Below the pieces are notes generated by a model, which was not told the DNA's origin, did no database searches, and was given only the letters and a program-made list of their open reading frames with translations. A stretch of 60,000 nt of DNA from Takakia lepidozioides (lineage: Eukaryota; Streptophyta; Takakiopsida; Takakiales; Takakiaceae), in contig CM060732.1 in the NCBI GenBank assembly GCA_030704615.1, positions 54,605,053-54,665,052 of the forward strand, given 5' to 3'. This document shows, piece by piece, positions 43,986-53,502 of the stretch (the stretch's first letter is position 1; each line of letters starts with the position of its first letter). Both the position numbers and the translations under genes were made by a program.

Positions 43986-44275
43986 AGCAGAACATGATGA
44001 AGCACGTTGAACCACATCGAAAGCACCTGCTAAGGAGATTGGCAAAAATGCTTCAAGAAACCTCATGAAAAGAATCTATCCTAATCAGTGCAGTTAACAC
44101 AATGCCTGTGAGACACCACGACAGATCCTGGGCTCATTCAAGAAAGTGTCAAGGCACAAAGCCGAATCTGCTGTGGCAAAATGGCACAAAGATAACATCG
44201 ACACTGGGGACGTCCGACACAGCTGAAGATGAAAAATGACACTAAAAACGCAACAGGGAATTCAAAAAAAAATTA
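43985..44275 (-). repeat. Unidentified dispersed repeat, copy 3 (inverted)
   Basis: The reverse complement contains 'agtgtcatttttcatcttca', 'ggctttgtgccttgacac', 'gttaactgcactgattagga' and 'aatctccttag', matching copy 1 at 37195-37430 with scattered differences. Confidence 0.75.
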
Positions 44276-45025
44276 ATGAAAGGGGACGGACTGGCCTGTG
44301 AAGCACGATTCCGGCGCCAGGGGGTTATTCCCCTTCCTCTACCGGTTTGGCTTAGTAACGTAGGGATGTAGTCTTGTAAGCAGGCTTGCCAAGAAGATGG
44401 AATCTCACGTAGAGGACTCAATAAACTCACACATCCACTGGCCTCTCATTCATGCAGACACTCAAGCACTCAAGCCACGCTACGCCACGCCCATACACTA
44501 TTGAGATGAAAATCCACCACCCGGTTTGCCACGACATTCCAGTTTAATAGTATTTTAGGCGTAATCTAATCTTAAGGCCAAATGGCGCATACATATACGT
44601 CAGCCAGATGTCGTTCCAGCATAACCATAGAGAGAAGCCACATCATCCAGTTCCATCCTAATCTGATTCTAAACTAGCTGTTAGAATAAGGCAGATCTAT
44701 ATTTAACCCTAAGCTGTGTCCAGCTCATCCTCATTACATAAAGCGTAAGTTCATCCAAGCTACATCCTACATCCGTTCGTCCAGGCAGAATAATCAGGTG
44801 AGGAGGAATCCCATCTCCACAAGCCCTTTTACTCAAATTGATAAAACTAAAAGAGTCACAATTGGTGGAAAAAATAACTACCATGGAGGCCATCGTGCTT
44901 ATTATGGGTGAACTTCCCATGTCCATAGCAAACTAGCTACAAAAATTCTACCTAAAATGGAGTGAGAAGTAGAAGTGAGAAGAAGTAGGATGTTGCAAAG
45001 TTTACTGCACTGCCACTGAACAGAG
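44276..45025. other. Left flank of the LTR element
   Basis: No gene recognised. It ends with 'gaacagag' immediately before the LTR; 'agag' (45022-45025) is the candidate target duplication. Confidence 0.4.
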
Positions 45026-45446
45026 TGTCATGGTTTTAGTCATGGTTATCTAGAATTACCTACTTCTAGTTAACTAGGACATTTTAGATATTTATATTTA
45101 TATTTTGTGTGTTGGGACTTCATTTGGTCTCACATGCCAAGTGAGGTGTCGAGCCTCACTTGAGACATGGAGATAGGTTTTCCCCTTGTGAGTGTTGAGG
45201 AGGCTCATCTTCTTGTAGTTGAGCCTCCATGAGCTTCTCTCACCTCCATAGCTCTAGGTATTGAGAGGGAGTGTGTTGAGGGCTTTGTAGGGTGGATTCC
45301 TTTAGCAAAGGTGCCCTTGGCTTGACTTAGTTTATGTGATAGAGTGGAGTTCACTTGGAAGGACTAAGGCTTGTTCTTCATGTGATTGCTTCATGCTTTG
45401 AGAGCTTTCATTGTCTTCTACTTCTCTCATTTTTCATCTCTTATCA
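45026..45446 (+). repeat. 5' LTR (421-bp shared block)
   Basis: Starts TGTCATGG and ends CTTATCA, so TG...CA. It matches 55534-55954 along its whole length without gaps and with 9 substitutions. After 45446 the sequence differs from that after the 3' copy. No convincing primer-binding site (TGG-start tRNA complement) is seen right after it. Confidence 0.9.
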
Positions 45447-47920
45447 CTACAAGAAGATCACCTTATGCTTGTGAGTGCGGAGTGTAAGGATTAGTTTTGC
45501 ACTTGTATTTTAAAGAGGTTGAGAGCTAGGAGAATTTAGCTTTTGTATCACAAGGCTTGCAAGGGGTTGCAAGGAAAGGTGCTCGAGTATTGCATGCACC
45601 AAGGAGTTGGAGAGCTTGAGAAGAAAGCTCTTGAGTCACAAGATTTTGCAAGGATTGTAAGGAGGAAGTCTTGTGTGTGTGTGGAAGCATGGATTCTAGG
45701 GTTTGAGAATCCTTTGTATGCATTATGGAGTCGATGGTGTGCGCCATGGCTTGTGGAGAGTGACTAAAGGCTTGTTAGTGCTCATTTCACTATCAAGCTA
45801 GGGTTAAGCAAGTTCAAAGTGTGGATGTTGTGGAAGAGAAGCCAAGGAGCTATATATGCTTGGGTTTGAAGACAACAAGGGCAAGCACTTGGAGAGCACT
45901 AAGAAGCTCAAGAGGTTTTGAAAGGGAGCATGTGAAGAAATCTTCCAATTATGGTGGTGTGGAACCAAGCTTAGGGTGCCATATTGGAAGGGCTTGGAGA
46001 ACATGTGGTGGGAAAACCTTGAAGGGAAATCATCATTCAATGTATGCATAGCTTCACCCTAACTATGTAATGTGACAAGAGGGGGAGGCAATACTTGGCT
46101 ATTCATGCTCTTGGTAGTGCGAGCTTTGTGGTGGATAGTTGACCAAGCAAGTGGTGCATGTGTGGAGCATGCTCGCTTGAGTTTGTAAGTTCAAGTTTGA
46201 GAAGGGGAGCTCTTGAACTAGCAAGAGGTGAAGGCCTTTGATATCCATTTGTGTGTGAAGTGGAGAGGTGTTGATTCATGTTATGATAAAGGAGAGCAAC
46301 ACATAGGCCAAGAGGTCATGAAACATGCATTCAAATGACCACGGGGAGCACATGGATGATGGATTGGTGCAAGACCCCAAATGAGGCATATGGCGTGAGA
46401 GTGGGATCCAAGGCGGATTGCTTGGGAGCATTATTGTAAGTGACAAGCATTGCTCCTACACATTGAGATAATTTGTGTTGATTTGGAGCAATTGTCAAGT
46501 GATGAGGAGACAAATGCATGATTGCTCGGCAATGGAGATATGGTAGTTTGCAATCAAATCCCAAGGACTAAAAGGGGGATTGATTTGGTGGACAATGACT
46601 TGCAAGTTGAGTTGGACCACTCTTGGTTGCACATTGGGGTGGAAGAGAGCAAGAAGATGTCTCTTATGACCACCTAGAGACCATATTTTTGCTTGAGTAG
46701 AAGCATAGAAGTCAAGGACTTGCATTCTAGCTCTTCATTACAAACCCTAGTAGTGTATGCTCAGACTATACCTCTGTTAGTATACCAAACAAGAGCTTGT
46801 CCCTTTGACTATACCTATGTTGAGGTATCACCATATGTGAACCCTAATGTGAGACTATACCTCTGTTAGTATACCAAACAAGAGCTTGTCCATTTTACTA
46901 TACCTCTATTGAGGTATCACCATATGTGAACCCTAATCAGCCAGACTATACCTCTGTTAGTATACCAAACAGGAGCTTGTCCCTTTTACTATACCTTTGT
47001 TGAGGTATCACCATATGTGGACCCTAATCAGCTCAGACTATACCTCTGTTAGTATACCAAACAGAACCCTCATTTTCAGACTATACCTCTGTAAAGGTAT
47101 CATCAACATAAGGGACCCTAGCAACCTCAAACTTTACCTCTGTTAAGGTATCAACAGTGAAAGGACTTAAGTGAAATTTAAGGGCCTTTGGAGGATTGTT
47201 TGGAAGATATTTGAGGGCCCTTGGAGGAGTATTTGGAGGATCTTTGGGGTCCTTGGAGGACCCTTCGAGGAGCTTTGGTGGACAATGTTGAAGAGCTCTT
47301 GAAGGATTGATTGAGGGATATTGAAGGATACTTGCCACGGCCATACAAGCGAGTGGATAGAGACAGGAGGGAGAGTGGTGGGATGAGAGCATTCTGGGGT
47401 TAGGAATTGCTTTAGTTTCTCTTCTCCATAGTCTTTCACCCTCTCTGTAGGCCAAAAACTTTCCGTAGGTGGAGGCAAGAGTCAGTCCGGGTTTGGGCTG
47501 GGGTGTCATTGCAAGAGCGACACTGTGGAGTGTTTTTGGTGTGGGGGAGTTGCTGTCTTGATTTTCTTGTGTTTGGATCCCCTCCACACCTGCATGCTTG
47601 ACTGTGTGTCATGTTAGCTTTGTGTGGGCGCTTGTTTTCATAGGAGGTTGGTCCGGATTTGATCACCGGCCAATCCTAGAGTATGCTGTCAGTGGTGAGG
47701 TTGGAGTGATGACCAGCAAGACCACCAGTGTTTCTTCTATGGTGAGGCTGGGTTGATGACCAGCAGACCATAGGAGTGCTTGCGGTGGATGCAGGTGCAG
47801 GTACAGGTCTACGTTAGAAACCTATTATTCCTGCTTGAACCAGTAGCCGCAACAAGTTCTTTACCCGGTTACCTTGTAGAAAGTGGGGATTAGAGACAGG
47901 TTGACAACCGGTTGGGTTGT
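45447..47920 (+). other. Long non-coding leader of the LTR element
   Basis: About 2.4 kb between the LTR block and gag with no supported ORF. It includes the tandem repeat at 46763-47160 and a Gly/Leu-like purine-rich stretch of gga/ttgg repeats at 47170-47330. The length is large for a leader, so part of it could be extended LTR sequence or an insertion. Confidence 0.6.
46763..47160 (+). repeat. Tandem repeat of about 90 bp with internal hairpins
   Basis: Units start at 46763, 46852, 46943, 47035 and 47078 (agactatacctctgttagta), giving spacings of 89, 91, 92 and 43 bp, with a final partial near 47131. Each full unit carries ATACCT...AGGTAT (6-bp inverted repeat around 'atgttg'-like loops) and a second small inverted pair TATAC...GTATA. 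Confidence 0.9.
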
Positions 47921-47922
47921 GA

Positions 47923-48926
47923 GTTTTCATCACGGAGGTGCCACCAGCTGCTGAGGGGAGTGCCGGTACAAGCACCAGCGATACTAGTGGATACACAAGA
48001 CAAGGTGTGCGGTTTAGGCCACTTTCACCTTCAATGTCTTCTGAGGAAGGTTCAGACTCGGAGTCAAGAGGATTCTCGCCGAGGGTGCAAGTCATTTCCG
48101 TGCCATTGTTGTGGGACACGATGGAGGAGATGTATGGAGCTACCAAGGGGCCACGTAGGTACTCTGGAGCTGTGGGCACCATCGAGCTTGATGACTTTAT
48201 ACAAGAGTTTGACAGTTGGTGTGATTTGCAACAAATGCGCAATCCACAACTGTTTACGCCCTTTATAGGAAGGGGCTATTCCAGCACCTTGAGGGGCCGC
48301 CCATGGATGATTACCATGAATTTTGGCGGAGACATGCGGTGAAGAATGAGGAGTGGCGAGAGTATTGGTCACCTAACTATGTCTCAATCACTAGAGGCAC
48401 AAGGGCAGCGGTGACACCAACAGCTACACAAACATCTCCAACTACAAGCACTAGTAGTGGAACAAGTAGTGCCGGCACTTCTGCAAGTGGTACCAGTTCA
48501 AAAGGTGCTACTACTTCTCCTACCACAATTACAACACATGTGCCTAGATTCAACCTGGTGGTGGAGTTCTTCCAGGAGTTGTGGAGGAACTACCAAGGTA
48601 TACGGACAGAGAAGCTGCGAAGTTTGCAAGACTTCCAGCGCAAATCCAGTGAGAGCTTGCGAGAGGCCTACACTCGTATGAGGCGCTTGATAAGTGTGAC
48701 CCAAGGGGTTACTGAAGCTCAGGCAGTCCAGTTCTGGTATGGAATTTTGGACAAGGAGCTCAAGAGAAGGGTGCGGGATGCAACCCTGTTACAAGCGGCC
48801 CAACCCACATTAGCGGATGTGTTTCTGCTGGCTGAGCGGATTGAGCTCAACATGGTGGAGGAGCGAGTTGTTACCATTGGATTTGGCAAGGACATGCCTG
48901 CACGAGGTGCAGCTGCCAGCCAATAG
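47923..48926 (+). pseudogene. gag: gag, first part (frameshifted, amber-terminated)
   Basis: The likely start is ATG 48034 (MSSEEGSDSES). The frame continues to about 48268 (DDFIQEFDSWCDLQQM), where the frame changes; the next frame carries EFWRRHAVKNEEWREYW and the typical retrotransposon gag helix FFQELWRNYQGIRTEKLRSL...REAYTRMRRLISVTQG. It ends at TAG 48924-48926, but the same frame stays open beyond it into the zinc knuckles, so the amber is inside gag. Gag packages the element RNA. The frame change and amber together mean this copy would not give full gag without recoding. Confidence 0.8.
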
Positions 48927-51285
48927 GTACAAGGGACTGCCCAACAGCGTGGTCAGGGGGACAAGGTTGCCCAACCCAAGTTCCATGGAGCTTACAGGGG
49001 ACCTCAGCTGCAGAGGCCCATGGCATCTTTTGCAGGCCAACAGCAACCAGGGGTGATATGTTGGACATGTGGAGGACCCCATGTCAAGAGAGATTGCCCA
49101 GAGAGTGGCAGAAGGCCGGCACAAGCACAGCCTGCACAGTTGCAGTGTGGGCATTGTGGTAAGTATGGGCATGGAGATGCCCAGTGTTATGACTTGTACC
49201 CTGAGTTGCGCCCAGGCCAGTTCCAAGGGAACAATGGTGGTCGGGGGCGAGGTGGACCAGCCCAGAGAGGACAAGGTGGTCGGGCACAAGGTGCAAGCCA
49301 AGGGCAAGCTCAACATGGCCAAGGACGCGGAGGTCAGGGTGTTGACCAATACATGGCCAACCGGCTTCAGCAGCTAGAGCAGAGGCTCGCTGCCATGGCT
49401 ACAGCTCAAGTGGTATCGGCTCCCAGGCGGGATGGTCCACCTCCTGCTCCTGAGGGAGGAGATATGGGAGGCATGGGATTCATGTGCGGAGCAGCACTAC
49501 CACTAGTGCAGGTGGAGTCTGCTACAGCCGTGAATCGAGGAGCAGCACGAGTTCCTAAGCCACGAGGTGCAAAGGTGGAATTGGATCCACAGCGTGGGGA
49601 GGCAAGCCGTCAGGCGAGGCTTCCTCAGTCATTCACATTGGCGGAGACAGTGTCGACGCCATCCATGGCACCTAGTTCTCGCCCGACTGTTACCGAGGCG
49701 GAGGTTACTATGCCATTGGGGAGAGCTACACGTGCAGCACTGACACCTGCTACCAAGGCTAGTGCAGCCGGTGTGTTATTGGGGGCAGCCACCTCTGTGT
49801 GTCATGCCCCACTGTTCTCGGCAACCATGATTGCGACGCCGGGGGTAAGACCAGCTGCAGTGTTCAGACTAGCAGCAACACTCTGCGAGAGTGGGGAGGT
49901 CACTTCATCTTCTGCGGAGTTACTGGAAGGTGTAGTGGCAGAGGGATCCTCGGATTTGAGGGTCAAGACTGCCACGGCTGCGCCATGGCAAGCTGCAGCT
50001 GCCAGGTCGACGGAGCTGCCAGCTAGGCCAGCCTTTGAGTGCGCCATGGTGACACCTGGAGTTGTCTTGTTAGACAACCAAGGAGGCATTTTCACAGGCA
50101 AGAAGTACCGGCCATTGCGGGTCTTGTTGGACTCAGGAGCTCAGCCACTGATGTTGGGCAGAGCTGCTATTGCAGGTTTGGGCCTCATGGAGGCGGATAT
50201 GGAGCCTTGTCCTTTCCAGATACAGACATCTTTGGGAGGATCAGAGCAGGCTCGGGGCATAACACGGCGTGAGTTGGCCATTGGACTACAACCAGATCAT
50301 CCTGTATATGGCTCAGTGATGCGAGCCAAGGCCATTGTGACAGACGCGGTCTCTTACGATGTCCTTGTTGGTGGGGCAGTGTTATATCCCATGGGTTTCA
50401 TCCTGGACTTTTGGGAGGAGTCAGCATCCTACAGGCCTGGATGGCAGTCAGGGGATGGTCGTCGTGCACAGCTCCCTGTGACATTCATTGGGGGTATTGC
50501 GGCTGCACAGCGGGGCAAGCTGCCAACACTAGCCGCCTTTACAGCTGCAGTTAGTTGGCCTGGAAAGTTGCTGGAAGGCAATGCCGATGCAGAGGATGTG
50601 CCACCTCCAGCAGAGCAGGATGACATGCATGGTACGGCGGAGTTGTCTGCCATGGTTGCTCACACTCCATTATGGGGTACGAGCAAGGATTTGCAGCAGG
50701 CTGCTGATGGACGGGTACAACAAGCCTGGGTAGAGGCCTTCGTACCGTCAGGAGAAGAGGAGAGTGCGGTGATTGCACCAGGACCACCTCAGTTGTCGTC
50801 ATTGGACACCACACCTCTTGTGTGGCAGTGCCCGGATGAAGGCATATGCCTTCTGGACTTGTTTGGCGGGATCAGCACTGGATTGGCTGCAGTACTGCAG
50901 GCAGGTGTACGAGTTCGACGTTACCTGTATGTGGAGAGGGATGAGACTGCACGACGCGTCTCACTGCGCCATGTTGCTCAGTTGGTACAGCAGTACCCTG
51001 ATTTGTTGCCAGTGTCTGCAGTTCGTGGATACCAACAAGCCTTGCCAGCAGACATTTCGTTGCTGGGGGCGCAGGATTTGGAGCGGGTTAGCTCCATTGA
51101 TTTAGTAGTGGCAGGTTGGCCCTGCCAAGGGCATTCATCAGCCGGGCATGACAATGGATTGCGAGACTCGAAGACGGGTCTGTTTTGGGAGATGGTGCGG
51201 ATTTTGCGCCACTTGCAGCTTCATCAAGCTGTATCTCCAGCATACATCTTGGAGAATGTGCCACTGATGGGTGATTCTCGGGCGG
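48927..51285 (+). CDS. gag zinc knuckles, aspartic protease and N-terminal part of the DNA methyltransferase
   Basis: Open in one frame from the amber to 51392 (first ATG 49020). Two zinc knuckles lie near 49060-49200: CWTCGGPHVKRDC (one residue shorter than the standard spacing) and CGHCGKYGHGDAQC (standard CX2CX4HX4C). A long Ala/Gly/Pro-rich linker follows. The protease signature LLDSGAQPLMLG is at about 50127-50162, on the DSG form of the catalytic loop. From about 50840 the C5 cytosine methyltransferase begins: motif I LLDLFGGISTGLAAVLQAGV, motif II YLYVERDE, motif IV VVAGWPCQGHSSAG with the catalytic Pro-Cys, and motif VI YILENVPLMGD. After 51285 the reading frame moves to the next phase, and the original frame ends at 51392 in unrelated sequence. 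Confidence 0.9.
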
Positions 51286-51790
51286 GTGATGGCCAGTGTG
51301 CATCAAGTCCAGTCGTGGCTTGGGTCAGCAGTGTTGCTGGATGCAGCTGCAGTGGGGTCATGGGCTCATCGTCCACGGCTATGGTGGACTAACTTGATGT
51401 CACACCACACTGCTCAAGCGTGCATTTGATGGGGTGCAGCGGCCAGCACACCTCACAGTGGATAGCATTTTGGACACAGGAGGCAGTTCAACGTGTGAGA
51501 CACGATGACCGTTCGCCTTTGGCAGTGGTCAACAGGGTGGGTCAACCACGAGCAACATTACCTACACTGCTCAGCTTCCCAGGATCCCATGCTTTTCGGG
51601 ATGGTGGACCTGGCCTCTTGTGGGATAGCCAGTTGCAACAATTAGTGGAGCCCAATGCTGACGAGCGCGAGCGGGCGATGGATTTTACCACAGGTACCAT
51701 CTCTTTCTGAGGCATCACGTCGTCAGGTGTTGGGGCAAGCAATGGATCTCAATTGCTTGACCTGGATTATCAGCTTGGCTATGGCTGAGC
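50838..51790 (+). pseudogene. C5 cytosine DNA methyltransferase domain inside the retrotransposon (frameshifted)
   Basis: Motifs I, II, IV and VI are in one frame (50838-51285). The second half appears in later frames: LLDAAAVGSW and HRPRLWWTN (motif VIII-like region, 51331-51395), then TLPTLLSFPGSHAF and PNADERERAMDF (about 51546-51690), then SEASRRQVLGQAMDLNCLTW (motif X region, 51708-51770). The frame steps by one in the same direction at about 51285, 51405, 51480 and 51690. The set and order fit the DNMT3/DRM-like or bacterial-type C5 enzymes. The domain methylates cytosine in DNA by covalent attack of the motif IV Cys on C6. Because all motifs are still recognisable, the parental element presumably encoded a complete enzyme. 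Which DNMT subfamily it came from needs a phylogeny. Confidence 0.85.
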
Positions 51791-53502
51791 AGCGCAGAGT
51801 ACGGAGTACACTTCCCTTCATGGTCTCCCTGCCTACCGAGACGGTACAGGCAGCGAGTGGGGGCGAGCAGGTGAGGACCACGAGGTGCAGGCCGCATCCA
51901 TGGCACACGTGGGAGGTGCTCGAGGTTCAGAAGGAGTTGGCAGCCAAGGCGGCGGTGATGGATCAGGTTGGGGATTTTTCTCGGATTGAGGAGGTCCTCA
52001 AGGATGGGATGATGGGGCAGGATGAGACATTGTCACTGACAGAGGAGGCAGTGGTCACTGCTCAAGAGGTTGCAGCATAGCAACCACGGGACGCGTCTTC
52101 TACCTCTAAGCCTGCTGGACTCAAGGTTGCAGTCACGGAGGACAACTGGGAGCCTGATGTTGGACCTATAGTCACCGGAGGAGAGAGACGACGTATACGG
52201 CGGTTCTTGAGGGCTTACAGGAACTGCTTTGCCTTCAGTTTGAAGGGTCAAGAGATTCGCATTGAATTGGCTACTGACACGCCAATCTTTCGGAGACCCT
52301 ATAGATACAGTGACATGGAGAGGTCCTTGATTCAGATGAGAACTCAGGACCTTTGGGAGGCTGGTTTGGTGGAGCTATCTAGGGGAGAGTATGCTTCAGC
52401 CACAGTGATGCCAGCCAAGAAGGATGTCTTTGGCAATTGGACGGAGAGACGTATGTGCGGTGATTACCGGCCTGTAAATCGTCAGACCAAGTCCGATAGG
52501 TATGCCATGCCAACACCAGAGGAGATCTTTGATGCCATTGGGCATGCCAAGGTCTTTAGCACGTTGGATTTACGATCCGGATATAACCAGTTGCCGATCA
52601 AGGAGGCGGATAAGCAAAAGACGACATTCTGGGGGATCAATGAGCATGGGAAGGATTGCCTATACCAGTGGCGGTTCTTACCATTTGGGCTTAAGAACGC
52701 TCCGGCAGAGTTTCAGAGAGTCATGGACAGGATTCTAGCAGGGGTGGAGTTTTCTCGGTGCTACATAGATGACATCATCATCTTTAGTGCTACAGTGGAA
52801 AAGCATGAGAGACACCTTCAGGGGGTATTTGAGCGCTTGAGGGCGCACGGATTGAAGTTACATCCGGGAAAGTGCAAGTTTTTCCACAACCAGATTGAGT
52901 ATCTGGGTCACATGATATATCCTGGAGGATTGGGGGTACAGCAGACTAAGGTAGAGTCCATTGCACAGGTTCCATGCCCCACGGATGTGAGCCGAGTTCG
53001 AGCTTTCATGGGATTAACAAACTATTATAGACGGTTTGTTAAGGGATTTAGTGCCATTGCAAAGGCTCTAACCAAGCTAACCAAGGTGGACCAGGAGTGG
53101 CAGTGGGAAGATGAGCAAGAACAAGCTTTTCAAGAGCTCAAGGCGAGGTTGACCTCGGCGCCCATCTTGAGACGACCTATCAGGGGGCGTCCTTTTCAGC
53201 TGCATACAGATTGGAGCATGCTGGGGCTTGGAGCGGTGCTCACACAGGTGGATGATGAGGGAAGAGAGTTCATAGTGGCTTATGCTAGCCGCTCGAACAA
53301 CGTTGCAGAGTCTAAGTATAGCTCATATGAGGAAGAATGCTTAGCTGCAGTGTGGGCCGTGGCACACTTCAGGTGCTATCTATACGGCAATCTCTTCACC
53401 CTTGTCACGGATCACCAACCACTCAAGTGGTTGATGGAGTCAGACAAGCTTACGGGGAAGCTTGCACGGTGGGCACTCATCCTTCAAGAGTATGACTTTT
53501 AG
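51655..53502 (+). CDS. pol: Methyltransferase tail, reverse transcriptase and RNase H
   Basis: One frame from the methyltransferase end, across TAG 52078-52080, to TAG 53500-53502. The RT part (52207-53000) shows FRRPYRYS, CGDYRPVNRQT, FSTLDLRSGYNQ, FLPFGLKNAPAEFQRVMD and the catalytic box YIDD (YVDD in most gypsy elements). The following RNase H has HTDWSMLGLGAVL, YASRSNNVAESKYSSYEEE and TDHQPLKWL. The RT and RNase H copy RNA into DNA and remove the template. The frame is free of shifts over 1.3 kb, in contrast to the methyltransferase. The first amber is followed by CAACCA, which fits the CARYYA readthrough context of tobamovirus type; the last replaces the usual Glu codon (YDF-stop-VVHRPG), so it is likely a single-base mutation. 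Confidence 0.93.

Noticed and set aside
45447-45500. Primer-binding site directly after the 5' LTR block
   Set aside because: No TGG-initial stretch complementary to a plant tRNA 3' end could be recognised there; the site may lie elsewhere if the LTR is longer than 421 bp.
46763-47160. CRISPR-like array
   Set aside because: Units are contiguous tandem repeats with no unique spacers, in a eukaryotic retrotransposon leader.
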